A stretch of 58,787 bases of DNA, taken from Hyphomicrobiales bacterium. GTDB taxonomy: Bacteria > Pseudomonadota > Alphaproteobacteria > Rhizobiales > Rhizobiaceae. The stretch lies in contig UBMU01000032.1 of assembly GCA_900466605.1 (NCBI GenBank), positions 1-58,787 on the forward strand, in the 5' to 3' direction. Both the position numbers and the translations under genes were made by a program. Under the pieces are notes generated by a model. The model was not told the DNA's origin. It ran no database searches and saw nothing but the letters and a program-made list of their open reading frames with translations. Positions 7,446 to 16,821 of the stretch are shown here, piece by piece. The stretch's first letter is position 1. Each line of letters starts with the position of its first letter.

Positions 7446-10400
7446 ACGCGTACGAGGGACAGAAGCTTTTCCACGTCCAGTGGCTTGGCCATGTAGTCGT
7501 TGGCGCCAGCCTCAATGCAACGTTGCTGATCGTCCGGCATTGCCTTTGCAGTCAGCGTGATGATTGGAAGCTTTTTCCAGGCGGAGTTCTTGCGGATTTC
7601 CCGCGTTGCCGTCAGCCCATCCATCACCGGCATCATCACGTCCATAAGAACGAGGTCAATGGCGCCTGCCGGGTTGTCGGCGGACTTCGAAAGCGCGTCG
7701 ATCGCTTCCTGGCCGTTCCTGGCAATCTGGACGACAGCACCCCTCGGTTCGAGAATGTTGGTGAGCGCATAGACGTTCCTAACGTCGTCCTCGACGACAA
7801 GGATGCGCCGTCCTTCCAGAAGCGCGTCGCGGTTGCGCGCCTTCCTGATCATCTTCTGCTGCTCGTCGGGCAGGTCGGAGACGACCTGGTGCAAAAACAG
7901 GGTCACCTCGTCAAGAAGACGTTCAGGTGACTTCGCGCCTTTGATGATGATCGATTTGGAGTAGCGGCGAAGTTTCTGCTCGTCATCGGCCGACAACACC
8001 CTTCCGGTATAGACGATAACTGGCGGGAAGGAGTGGTCGCTATCCTGACTGATCGTTTCGAGGAGCGAGTAGCCCGAGGTATCGGGAAGTGAAAGATCGA
8101 GAACGATGCAGTCGAACGTCTGCTCCTTCAGGAGCTTCAGACACTCGGCCGCAGTACCGGCGCTGACTGTTTCGACATCGTGCGACGTCAGTAGCTTGGC
8201 AACTGCTTCGCGCTGGACGTCGTTGTCCTCGACGATCAGGACGCGATGCATTTTTTGCGACAGCTTCGATTCCAGTTTTTGAAGAATATCAACCAGTTGT
8301 TCGCGCTTCACCGGTTTGAGCATGTATCCGACGGCCCCGAGCGAAAACGCAGTTTCCGCATAGTCATTCGCCGAGAGGATGTGGATTGGGATGTGCCGGC
8401 TCCTCACATCGCGCTTTAACCTGTCGAGGACCGAAAGGCCCGACTGGTCGGGCAAGCCGACATCAAGGACGATGGCGTTTGGCATGAATTGCTTCACAAG
8501 AGCGAGCGCCTCGTGCGCTGTAGAAGCGACAAGGGTGCGGAAGCCCATTTCACGAGCCAGATCGCGCAGAATAGTCGCGAAGCTCTCGTCGTCCTCGATC
8601 ACCAGAAGCATATGCCGGTCGTCCGAGGGGGCGGATCGGTCGTCCTCGATGATGCGGTGTTGCGCCGCCTGCGGAAGCGACTGGTCATCGCTTTGAACTG
8701 GTTCGGCAGGCAGGACCTGTGCGGCGACGCGGGCGGCGTCCCGGGGTGCGACCTTTGACGGATCGTAGGATTGGGGGATGACGACCGTGAACGTGCTGCC
8801 CTGACCCTCGCGGCTGGTGAGGTGGACGGTTCCGCCAAGCAGGCGAACAAGCTCGCGTGAGATCGAAAGGCCGAGGCCTGTCCCGCCATATTTGCGGCTG
8901 ATTGTGCCATCTGCCTGGTGGAAGGCCTCGAAGATGCTCTGCTGCTGTGTTGCGGCAATGCCTATGCCTGTATCGCGAATGGCAAAGGCGACCTGGGAGC
9001 CTGCAGCTTTCGCGATGGCAATGGTGACACTACCGCGCTCGGTGAACTTGAAGGCGTTTGACAAAAGATTTTTCAGGATCTGCTCGAGCTTCTGGAGATC
9101 AGTCTCAATAACTGCTGGGCTGTCCGGCGCAAGTTCGACATTGAACTCCAATCCTCTGTTTTGCGCGACCGGGTTGAAGAGCTGCGAGAGATTACCCGTC
9201 AACCGCTCGATGGAAATCGGCTCGGGCCTGATCTCCACATGGCCGGCCTCAATTTTGGACAGGTCCAGAATATCGTTGATGAGGTTGAGAAGGTCGTTGC
9301 CGGAGGATTGGATCGTCTGGGCGTACTTGACCTGTTCTTCCGTAAGGTTTTCGTCGGCGTTGTCAGCCAGAAGCTTTGCAAGAATGAGTGAGGAGTTTAG
9401 TGGGGTACGCAGTTCGTGCGACATGTTGGCAAGGAAGTCCGACTTGTAGCGGCTTGCCTGTTCGAGTTCACGGGCTTTTAGCTCTACAGATGCGTTGACG
9501 TGCTCGAGATCGTCCCGCTGGATCTCCAACTGCTGGGCCTGCTCCTCAAGCTGCGAGTTCGTCTGTTCGAGTTCAACCTGCTGCTGCTCGAGGCGGGCCT
9601 GAGATTCCTTCAGCGCGCGGCCTTGTTCTTCGAGTTCCTCGTTGGAGACACGCAATTCCTCGCTTTGAACCTGAAGTTCTTCCGACTGCCGCTGCGTCTC
9701 ATCCAGGAGGTTTTGAAGTTCGCTTCGATAGTTTGCCGAGCGTATCGCGGTGGCAATCGATGACGACGCCTGATCGAGGAAGGTCAGCACGTGTTCGGGG
9801 ATCGCGCGAAGGAATCCAAGTTCGATGACGCTGTTGACCTGGTCGTCGACGACACTTGGGGAAATCAACAGGTGTCGCGGCTTGTCGTGGCCCAATGCCG
9901 ATCCGAATGCCAGATAGCCGTCTGGAACGCTGTCGATCACGATCGACCGGCGTTCAGTGGCTGACTGTCCGAGCAGGCCTTCTCTCCCGCTGAAACGTGC
10001 CGGAATGGATGCTCCCGAGGGAACGCCGTAGGTGGAGGCGCGTCGATACCAGTCCTGGTCACCAACGAAAATCGCGCCCGCCACAGCGCCTGTGTAGCGG
10101 GCCATGAACTCGAGAATGCTGTTGCCCAACTGATCGGTCCGCTGGTCGCCCATAATGGCGCCGGCCAAACCGAGGTGACCTGTCCTTAGCCACTCGTCAT
10201 AGCGCCTCGCGATGGTCGTCCTGCGCACGAGGACGCCAATCGCGATGGTCAGGAAGACACCGAGGATCGCTGCGAGAACGCTGCTTATCAGCGCAGTATC
10301 ATAGGCATTTTCCATATCGGCCAGTCGCTGCGCGCGAAGGTTGGACTCTTCCTGAGTCATGTCGCCGAGCTGAGATCGCAACGCGTCCATTTCGATCTTG

Positions 10401-10903
10401 CCTCGGTCGGAGTTGACCAAGGCAAGCGCTGCTTCGAGGCCCTGTGAGCGCCTGGTGTCGATCGTCGCCTTCAATTCCCCAAGCTTTGCGTCCACGTGCT
10501 GCTTCAGAGCAGGCAGCCGTCGCTGTTGATTGGGGTTGTCCTTCGTCAGGTCGCCGATCTCTGTGATCTGTTGCGGGATACTGGCAAGGGCGGCCTGGTA
10601 GGGGTCCAGATACCGGGCATTTCCGGTGAGTACGAAGCCTCTCTGGCCTGTTTCGGCATCCTGCACATCGGACAAGAGCCTCCCCAGGCCGACGATGACC
10701 TGGTGCGTGTGGACGATCCGCGCGTTATTGTCGCGCAGCGACCGCAGATTGAGATAGCCGATTGCACCCGTTATGAGGAAGAAGATGACGGCGCTTGCCA
10801 GGAGGAGTGCAACGACGGGCTCAAGGCCGGTTTTGAGCCTGTTGGTGGACGCTGCGGCATGCGGCATGAAGGGTCTCGCAAATGTGTGAGGTCGATCAGA
10901 CAA
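7430..10903 (-). CDS. CHASE3-GAF hybrid histidine kinase with three receivers
   Basis: 1157 residues at the inner membrane. A transmembrane helix (about 29-52), a periplasmic CHASE3 domain (53-200, with DAETGQRGFVLTG) and a second helix (205-227) are followed by a GAF-like domain (about 245-390). A long Glu/Gln-rich coiled coil (392-485) precedes HisKA with H496 in MSHELRTPLN, and a HATPase (610-710). Three receivers follow, with D814, D936 and D1088. The chosen start is TTG at 10903, preceded by AGGAACC; an ATG at residue 13 is the alternative. It heads an operon with cheR-like, cheB-like and a second hybrid kinase. The coiled coil is a plausible CheR/CheB substrate, as in signalling helices with repeated EE/QQ pairs, but this is inference. 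Confidence 0.92.
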   Translation of the reverse strand: MSDRPHTFARPFMPHAAASTNRLKTGLEPVVALLLASAVIFFLITGAIGYLNLRSLRDNNARIVHTHQVIVGLGRLLSDVQDAETGQRGFVLTGNARYLDPYQAALASIPQQITEIGDLTKDNPNQQRRLPALKQHVDAKLGELKATIDTRRSQGLEAALALVNSDRGKIEMDALRSQLGDMTQEESNLRAQRLADMENAYDTALISSVLAAILGVFLTIAIGVLVRRTTIARRYDEWLRTGHLGLAGAIMGDQRTDQLGNSILEFMARYTGAVAGAIFVGDQDWYRRASTYGVPSGASIPARFSGREGLLGQSATERRSIVIDSVPDGYLAFGSALGHDKPRHLLISPSVVDDQVNSVIELGFLRAIPEHVLTFLDQASSSIATAIRSANYRSELQNLLDETQRQSEELQVQSEELRVSNEELEEQGRALKESQARLEQQQVELEQTNSQLEEQAQQLEIQRDDLEHVNASVELKARELEQASRYKSDFLANMSHELRTPLNSSLILAKLLADNADENLTEEQVKYAQTIQSSGNDLLNLINDILDLSKIEAGHVEIRPEPISIERLTGNLSQLFNPVAQNRGLEFNVELAPDSPAVIETDLQKLEQILKNLLSNAFKFTERGSVTIAIAKAAGSQVAFAIRDTGIGIAATQQQSIFEAFHQADGTISRKYGGTGLGLSISRELVRLLGGTVHLTSREGQGSTFTVVIPQSYDPSKVAPRDAARVAAQVLPAEPVQSDDQSLPQAAQHRIIEDDRSAPSDDRHMLLVIEDDESFATILRDLAREMGFRTLVASTAHEALALVKQFMPNAIVLDVGLPDQSGLSVLDRLKRDVRSRHIPIHILSANDYAETAFSLGAVGYMLKPVKREQLVDILQKLESKLSQKMHRVLIVEDNDVQREAVAKLLTSHDVETVSAGTAAECLKLLKEQTFDCIVLDLSLPDTSGYSLLETISQDSDHSFPPVIVYTGRVLSADDEQKLRRYSKSIIIKGAKSPERLLDEVTLFLHQVVSDLPDEQQKMIRKARNRDALLEGRRILVVEDDVRNVYALTNILEPRGAVVQIARNGQEAIDALSKSADNPAGAIDLVLMDVMMPVMDGLTATREIRKNSAWKKLPIITLTAKAMPDDQQRCIEAGANDYMAKPLDVEKLLSLVRVWMPR

Positions 10904-11191
10904 GGTTCCTGCATCAAAGCCGGAAACAGTGTCGGATCACGAGGAACGTCGCCGCGAGATAATGCCCTTGAAGGAAACGTCAATGCTAGATTTAGCAAGG
11001 TCATGTACTATCGGCGCAGTATTCTCGATAGCACTGCTAAGAATTTATTCTTAGGCGATAAGACAGGGACTTCCTAGCGACCAGGACGGTCGGAATGCTT
11101 GTGGATTTTCCAACATCCGATTTGCTTTATTGAGCCGCTCTGCGAATGCTTGGGCTGGGTTTTTGGCTTTGGCAGCGACGTGTCCTTCGAC

Positions 11192-11917
11192 TTATCGTCC
11201 GTTTTCCTTTTGCCAGACCGCATAGTCGGCGTGAGCTTTTTCGCTCGTTGGTGGATAGAGACCGATGACGGGGGCGCCGTGCAGCACTTGTTCCAGCACG
11301 AACTCCTCGAAGCATTCCATACCGATGCATTCCTCGGCGATTTCGTCGGCCAGATGTGCAGGGATGACCATCACTCCGTCGCCGTCGCCAAGCATCACGT
11401 CGCCCGGAAACACGGGCGCGTCACCGCAGGAGATCGGAACGTTGATGTCGAGTGCCTCGTGCAGCGTCAGGTTCGTTGGCGCTGACGGGCGCTGGTGGTA
11501 GGCTGGCATGTCGAGCCTACCGATGCCCTCGGCATCGCGAAAGCCGCCGTCCGAAACAACACCGGCGCAGCCGCGAACGGCAAGCCGGGTGATGAGGATC
11601 GATCCCGCAGACGCCGCCCGCGGATCCTTGCGGCTATCCATGACGAGGACATGGCCCGCAGGGCAGGTCTCCACCGCCACGCGCTGCGGATGATCTGCAT
11701 TACGAAACACCGTAATCGGATTGCGGTCTTCTCGCGCAGGGATGTAGCGCAAGGTAAAGGCCTGCCCGACCATATTGGCACCCTTCCATGAGACAGGATG
11801 AACGTTCTGGATAAACTGGTTGCGCAGGCCCCGCTTATAGAGAGCCGTGGCCACGGAGGCCGTCGAGATCGTCATCAGCTTGGCGCGGGTTGCGTCGGAC
11901 AGGATGTAGTTGGTCAT
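11192..11917 (-). CDS. RraA / HMG-aldolase-like protein
   Basis: 241 residues of the RraA-like fold family, which includes RNase E inhibitors and divalent-metal 4-hydroxy-4-methyl-2-oxoglutarate/oxaloacetate aldolases. The segment VSDGGFRDAEG holds the R127-D128 pair used by the aldolase members for pyruvate enolate and metal binding. It follows a sugar-acid dehydratase gene by 18 nt on the same strand. A role cleaving a 2-keto-3-deoxy sugar acid, the dehydratase product, therefore fits better than RNA regulation (inference). It is the last gene of the minus-strand catabolic operon. Confidence 0.85.
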   Translation of the reverse strand: MTNYILSDATRAKLMTISTASVATALYKRGLRNQFIQNVHPVSWKGANMVGQAFTLRYIPAREDRNPITVFRNADHPQRVAVETCPAGHVLVMDSRKDPRAASAGSILITRLAVRGCAGVVSDGGFRDAEGIGRLDMPAYHQRPSAPTNLTLHEALDINVPISCGDAPVFPGDVMLGDGDGVMVIPAHLADEIAEECIGMECFEEFVLEQVLHGAPVIGLYPPTSEKAHADYAVWQKENGR

Positions 11918-11935
11918 CGTCGTCTCCGGATCTGG

Positions 11936-13672
11936 TCAGTTGATCGCTGGTTCATCGACCCTGGGGCCGAAATCCGTCTTGAGGAAGTCAAAGTCGCAGC
12001 CCTTGTCGGCCTGTTCGATATGCCTGGAAAACATCAGACCATAGCCACGACCATAACGAGGCGGCGGCGGCGTCCAGGACCTGCGGCGTGCCTCCAGCTC
12101 ATCTTCAGACACCAGCATTTTGAGGCTCCGTGCTGGAATATCCATTTCGACGATATCGCCTGTCTGGAGGAGCGCGAGTGGACCGCCGACATAGGCCTCG
12201 GGCGCAACGTGAAGCACACAGGCGCCGAAGGACGTGCCGGACATACGAGCGTCGGAGATCCGCATCATGTCGCGCAGACCGAGCTTCAGCAGCGCCTTTG
12301 GCATGGGGATCATACCCCATTCCGGCATGCCGGGACCACCTTGCGGCCCGGCATTGCGCAGGACCAGTACGGTATCCGGCGCCAACGGATAGTCGGGATC
12401 GTCGATGATCGTCTTGAGTTCGGAATAGCTGTTGGCAACAAGAGCTGGCCCCGTGTGCTGATGGAATTTCGGATCGCAGGCGGCCGGCTTGATCACGGCG
12501 CCATCGGGACAGAGATTTCCCTTGAGCACGGCAAGCGAGCCTTCGTGGTAGACGGGGTTCGACAGCGGCCGGATCACGTCCTCGTTCCATATCTTCACGT
12601 CCTCAAGCCCATCAGTCAGTGGTTTGCCTGTGACGGTGATTGCCGAGCTGTCGAGTTTGGCGCCGAGTTGCTTCATGAGGGCGCGCAGGCCGCCGGCATA
12701 GTAGAAATCCTCCATCAGGTAGGCTGTCCCCGAAGGACGGATATTGGCAATGACAGGCGTTGTTCTGCCCACACGGTCGAGGTCATCGAGCTCCAACGGA
12801 ATACCGCCGCGGCGGGCCATGGCGATCAGATGAATAATTGCGTTTGTCGAACAGCCCGTGGCCATTGCGACCGTCACAGCATTTTCCACGGCCGCTTTCG
12901 TCACGATCCGGTCCGGCGTCAGATCTTCCCACACCATGTCTACGATCCGCCGACCGCATTGGGTCGACATGCGTTGATGGCCCGCATCGGCCGCTGGGAT
13001 GGACGAGGCTCCGGGCAGCGTGAGGCCCATGGCTTCGGCAATGGCGGTCATGGTCGAGGCTGTCCCCATGGTCATGCAATGGCCGTAGGAACGGGCGATC
13101 CCACCCTCAATTCCCTGCCACTCCTCCTTGGAGATGGTGCCGGCGCGCCGCTCATCCCAGTATTTGAAGCCGTCGGTGCCGGAGCCTAAATATTTTCCTG
13201 CATAATTGCCGCGCAACATCGGGCCGGCCGGAAGGAAGACGAAGGGTAGGCCCATGCTGAGCGCGCCCATGATCAATCCCGGGGTCGTCTTATCGCAGCC
13301 GCCCATCAGCACGGCACCATCTACGGGGTGCGAACGCAGCAGCTCTTCGGTCTCCATGGCCAACATGTTGCGATAGAGCATGGTTGTCGGCTTGACGAAG
13401 TTTTCCGACAGCGACAATGCCGGCAGTTCCATCGGAAAGCCGCCGGCCTGCAGCACGCCACGCTTGACCCATTCCACCCGGTCCTTGAAATGTATGTGAC
13501 AGGGTTGGGCGTCCGACCAGGTGTTGAGGATCGCTATGATCGGCCGTCCCTCCCAGTCTGCCGGGTCGTAGCCCATCTGCATTGTGCGGGAGCGATGCCC
13601 GAAGGAACGCTGGTCGTCCGGGACCATCCAGCGCGCAGATCGCAGCTCTTCGTAGGCCTTCCTGGGTGTCAT
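11936..13672 (-). CDS. IlvD/Edd-family sugar-acid dehydratase (L-arabinonate-type)
   Basis: 578 residues, the length of pentonate dehydratases. The three cysteines that hold the [2Fe-2S] cluster in the Rhizobium L-arabinonate dehydratase have equivalents C58 (DAQPCH), C126 (GGCDKTTP) and C199 (GHCMTMGTAST). DARMSGTSFGA near the C terminus is the conserved catalytic-serine and Mg2+ region. Such enzymes convert aldonates (arabinonate, xylonate, fuconate and others) to 2-keto-3-deoxy acids. The exact substrate cannot be read from sequence. It is followed by the RraA/aldolase-like gene and preceded, after a 226-nt gap without a convincing gene, by a 2-hydroxyacid dehydrogenase. Confidence 0.92.
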   Translation of the reverse strand: MTPRKAYEELRSARWMVPDDQRSFGHRSRTMQMGYDPADWEGRPIIAILNTWSDAQPCHIHFKDRVEWVKRGVLQAGGFPMELPALSLSENFVKPTTMLYRNMLAMETEELLRSHPVDGAVLMGGCDKTTPGLIMGALSMGLPFVFLPAGPMLRGNYAGKYLGSGTDGFKYWDERRAGTISKEEWQGIEGGIARSYGHCMTMGTASTMTAIAEAMGLTLPGASSIPAADAGHQRMSTQCGRRIVDMVWEDLTPDRIVTKAAVENAVTVAMATGCSTNAIIHLIAMARRGGIPLELDDLDRVGRTTPVIANIRPSGTAYLMEDFYYAGGLRALMKQLGAKLDSSAITVTGKPLTDGLEDVKIWNEDVIRPLSNPVYHEGSLAVLKGNLCPDGAVIKPAACDPKFHQHTGPALVANSYSELKTIIDDPDYPLAPDTVLVLRNAGPQGGPGMPEWGMIPMPKALLKLGLRDMMRISDARMSGTSFGACVLHVAPEAYVGGPLALLQTGDIVEMDIPARSLKMLVSEDELEARRRSWTPPPPRYGRGYGLMFSRHIEQADKGCDFDFLKTDFGPRVDEPAIN

Positions 13673-13898
13673 CTCTACCTCCCATTGCCGTGATCGTCTG
13701 GTTTCATTCAGAGGCGGCTATCGCGGGTCCTGGCGTTTTCTGCCCGGCGCACCGCATCAAGGCCGGGCGCCAGCCTGATCGCATTCGCACCCGCATACCC
13801 CCTCAACGTATGCCAGCGTCCTTTGGCACTACCAGACGGCTTGGCTGCACTTTGAAGTCGGGCAGTCCAATTGGCAGGATCGACTGCGTAAGTAGTCG

Positions 13899-14909
13899 TC
13901 ACGCCATCGTGGGCAACATGGCCGCAGTAACCTCGTGGCGAAGCTGCTCACCCGTCAAGAAGCGCAGCGCTTCTTCAACCGCTGTTCGGCCCTGACGGAG
14001 ATAGGTTTCATGGGTATGGCCAGCGGCGTGCGGCGCGAGAATCGCATTCTTGAGACCTCGCAGCGGCGAACCTTCAGGCAACGGTTCCGTTTCGTAGACA
14101 TCAAGTACGGCGGTGAAGCGCTCACCCTTAAGCGCGTCGACGAGGGCTGGTTCGTCAACCAGCGCACCGCGCGCCGTGTTGATGAACAACGAACCGTCCT
14201 TCAGCCTGTCAAACTGCGCCTTGCCGATCATGTGGCGTGTTTCGGGCAGGGAGGGAACGTGAAGGGAGATAATGTCGCTCTCTGAAAATAACGTGTCCAG
14301 GTCGACGAGCTCGACGCCAAGCTTGTCTGCATCTCCCTTGGAAAGGTACGGATCGTACATCAGAATTCTTGGGTGGAAGGGCTTCAGCTGGTTGATCAGC
14401 ATGCGGCCGATGTAACCAGCTCCCGCCAACCCGACGGTCTGCTCGCCGAGCAATCGGCCAAGCAGTCGTGAGCGTAGCGAAAGCCACGGTTCCCTGGCCT
14501 TCATGCCGGCGTCAAGTTCCGTCGGATGACGAAGAAAATTGAAGACATGTGCGATCACAAACTCACAGACAGCTTCACCGATGTGAACGGCCGAGTGGGC
14601 AACGCGCACACGCCCGTTCGAGATTTGATCGAAAGGGACAAGCTGGCGGATGGAGCCCGCCGCGTGGGCGACGAGTTTGAGGTCGGGCCTGCCGGAAAGC
14701 AGTGTCTCGTTGATCCGCGGCGTGCCCCAGCCGGTGATGGCGACGGTTGCGCCTTCGACGAGGCGCGAAAGATTGTCCGCGTTCAGCTCGCCGTCGACAG
14801 GTGCAGCAACGTGTGCATTCTCGGCCAGTCGTTTCTCGGCGTCTTCAGGAATTAACTGCGCACGCATTTGCGGTGTCAGAAGAATTGCGACCCTGGGCTT
14901 CTCTGTCAT
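13899..14909 (-). CDS. D-isomer-specific 2-hydroxyacid dehydrogenase
   Basis: 336 residues of the D-2-hydroxyacid dehydrogenase family (phosphoglycerate dehydrogenase-like). The NAD-binding motif GLAGAGYIG is present. So is the catalytic set: Arg in NTARGALVD, Glu in DVYETEPLP and His in APHAAGHTHE. The frame is open to 14978, but the ATG at 14909 (MTEKPRVAIL) lies 28 nt after the ATPase stop and follows GAGAGCC. In context it likely oxidises or reduces a hydroxy/keto acid intermediate of the same sugar pathway. The substrate is unknown. Confidence 0.9.
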   Translation of the reverse strand: MTEKPRVAILLTPQMRAQLIPEDAEKRLAENAHVAAPVDGELNADNLSRLVEGATVAITGWGTPRINETLLSGRPDLKLVAHAAGSIRQLVPFDQISNGRVRVAHSAVHIGEAVCEFVIAHVFNFLRHPTELDAGMKAREPWLSLRSRLLGRLLGEQTVGLAGAGYIGRMLINQLKPFHPRILMYDPYLSKGDADKLGVELVDLDTLFSESDIISLHVPSLPETRHMIGKAQFDRLKDGSLFINTARGALVDEPALVDALKGERFTAVLDVYETEPLPEGSPLRGLKNAILAPHAAGHTHETYLRQGRTAVEEALRFLTGEQLRHEVTAAMLPTMA

Positions 14910-14937
14910 TTGGCTCTCGCTGATATCCGTAGTTTTC

Positions 14938-16014
14938 TCAAGGGTTGACGCGTCGACCGGACTGGCTGTCAAAGACATGGACGGCTAATGGCTCTGCGTG
15001 GGCAACGAAGCGGTCGCCCGGATTGCCTGAATAATTTTCGTCGGTGATGGCGATCACGGACCTGCCGGCAACTTCGAAGGTGACATGTGTCTGCGCACCG
15101 GTCGGTTCGACGAGGCGGACATTTCCCGACAGTTCCGAGCCGGCAGCACGAGCGTTCAAATGCTCTGGCCGGATACCGAGGGTCACGGCCTGTCCCTCTG
15201 AAACGCGCGTATCGGGGCCAAGTGCAACGAACGATCCGTCGCCAATCCGTGCCCTGAGCGTCGCCCCGGATCCGACAATCGTTGCTTCCAGGAAGTTCAT
15301 TGTTGGAGATCCGATAAACCCGGCCACGAACAGATTAGCCGGCTTGCGATAAAGCTGCAGCGGGCTTCCCTGTTGCTCGATGCGGCCCTTGTTTAAAACA
15401 ACAATGCGGTCTGCGAGCGTCATCGCCTCGATCTGATCGTGAGTCACGTAGATCGACGTTGCCTTCATCTTCTGATGCAGCGCCTTGATTTCCGAGCGCA
15501 TCTGGATGCGCAGCTTGGCGTCGAGGTTGGACAAGGGTTCGTCGAACAGGAAGAGTGCCGGGTCACGCACAATCGCGCGCCCCATGGCGACGCGCTGGCG
15601 CTGGCCGCCTGACAATTGAAACGGACGTCTGTGCAACAGCTCTGTAAGTTCGAGCAGCTGCGCTGCCTCAGCCACCTTGCGTTTGACTTCGACCTTGGGC
15701 TGGCCCGATAGCTTCAGGTTAAAACCCATGTTCTGTTCGACGGTCATGTGGGGGTAGAGTGCGTAGCTCTGGAATACCATCGCCACATTTCGCTGGCGGG
15801 CATTCAATTCGGTCACCACGGCGCCATCGATGACGATGTCGCCGTCGCTTGCATCCTCCAGTCCGGCGATGATGCGCAAAAGGGTCGACTTGCCACAACC
15901 TGACGGCCCGACCAATGCGATGAACTCGCCGTCCGACGCTGCCAGATCTATGCCGTGGATGACCTCAAGGCTGCCAAAGGCCTTGCGGACGTCTTTCAGT
16001 TCTATCGAAGCCAT
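14938..16014 (-). CDS. sugar ABC transporter ATPase, UgpC/MalK type
   Basis: 358 residues with Walker A GPSGCGKST, signature LSGGQRQRV, Walker B LFLFDEPLSNLD and a C-terminal TOBE/OB region ending near residue 350. This is the usual architecture of CUT1 carbohydrate importers. The matching binding protein and two permeases are encoded on the other strand at 18817-21994, beyond the LacI gene, so the transporter genes are split across the divergent promoter. Located between an SDR gene and the 2-hydroxyacid dehydrogenase with short gaps, it is part of the minus-strand operon. Confidence 0.93.
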   Translation of the reverse strand: MASIELKDVRKAFGSLEVIHGIDLAASDGEFIALVGPSGCGKSTLLRIIAGLEDASDGDIVIDGAVVTELNARQRNVAMVFQSYALYPHMTVEQNMGFNLKLSGQPKVEVKRKVAEAAQLLELTELLHRRPFQLSGGQRQRVAMGRAIVRDPALFLFDEPLSNLDAKLRIQMRSEIKALHQKMKATSIYVTHDQIEAMTLADRIVVLNKGRIEQQGSPLQLYRKPANLFVAGFIGSPTMNFLEATIVGSGATLRARIGDGSFVALGPDTRVSEGQAVTLGIRPEHLNARAAGSELSGNVRLVEPTGAQTHVTFEVAGRSVIAITDENYSGNPGDRFVAHAEPLAVHVFDSQSGRRVNP

Positions 16015-16041
16015 GGTTCTGCTTCCTTCCGGCTCGCAATG

Positions 16042-16797
16042 TCAGAAACCGACGCCGCCATTGATCTGGACCACCTCACCGGTGATGAACGCTGCCTGCT
16101 CGGAGGCAAGGTAAAGGACGAGGTCGGCTACATCCTTCGGCACCCCTTCGCGGCGCAGTGGCGTGCGTTCAACCGCAGCAGCACGCCCTTCAGGCGTGTT
16201 GAAGGTGTCGTGGAAGCGCGTCCCGATCAGACCGGGGGCGACAGCGTTAACGCGGATCCCCAAGGGACCGACTTCCTTTGCCAGGGCGCGTGTGAAACTC
16301 GCAACCGCTCCCTTGCTGGCAGCGTAATGGGACGCACCGTGGCCACCGCCGTCAAAGGCTGCGAGCGAGGACATCAACACGATCGATCCGGTCTTGCGTG
16401 GCTCCATCGACCGCAGGACGGCCTGGGTGACGAGAAAGGTGCTGAAGGTGTTGATCGCGAATGCCTGCTGCCAAAGGTCGAGCGTCGCGTCGACACAACG
16501 GCTTCGTTTCAACAGGCCTCCTGCGTTTGCAAACAGGACATCGACTGGCCCGAACGTCGCCTCGACATCGCGCAGGACCGCCTCCACTTCGTTGCCGGAA
16601 CTGAGGTCGGCGCGAAAGGCCCTTGCGGTCTGGCCAAGTGAGCGGCAATCGGTTTCGATTGCCTTGGCCTCCTCCTCACTTGTCATATAGGTGAAGGCGA
16701 CCTTGGCCCCGGCGGCGGCAAACGCCTTCGTTGCGGCTCCGCCGATCCCCGATGCGCCACCTGCAACCAGGACAACCTTGTTTTCAAACGTCGTCAT
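16042..16797 (-). CDS. SDR-family oxidoreductase
   Basis: 251-residue classical short-chain dehydrogenase. It has the nucleotide-binding motif GGASGIGG at the N terminus, NAG near residue 92, catalytic Ser (VLMSSLAAF) and Tyr-x3-Lys (YAASKGA). The C terminus ITGEVVQINGGVGF is typical of the family. It probably oxidises a sugar or sugar acid with NAD(P)+ as an early step before the dehydratase; this follows from operon context, not from the sequence itself. 24 nt separate it from the next SDR gene upstream. Confidence 0.9.
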   Translation of the reverse strand: MTTFENKVVLVAGGASGIGGAATKAFAAAGAKVAFTYMTSEEEAKAIETDCRSLGQTARAFRADLSSGNEVEAVLRDVEATFGPVDVLFANAGGLLKRSRCVDATLDLWQQAFAINTFSTFLVTQAVLRSMEPRKTGSIVLMSSLAAFDGGGHGASHYAASKGAVASFTRALAKEVGPLGIRVNAVAPGLIGTRFHDTFNTPEGRAAAVERTPLRREGVPKDVADLVLYLASEQAAFITGEVVQINGGVGF

Positions 16798-16821
16798 TTT
16801 GTCTCCTCCACATTGTCTTTT

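Noticed and set aside
4451..10903. A chemotaxis operon
   Set aside because: CheR and CheB are present, but no CheA with CheW-like domain, CheW, CheY alone or methyl-accepting protein is found.
11798..13189. A 463-codon plus-strand open frame
   Set aside because: It lies wholly opposite the IlvD/Edd dehydratase and RraA-like genes, has no recognisable domains and reflects the high GC content of the real minus-strand genes.
13708..13902. 64-codon minus-strand ORF between the 2-hydroxyacid dehydrogenase and the dehydratase
   Set aside because: GTG start overlaps the upstream stop, but the sequence is low in recognisable structure, rich in Arg and Ala, and matches no family I know; more likely a spacer.
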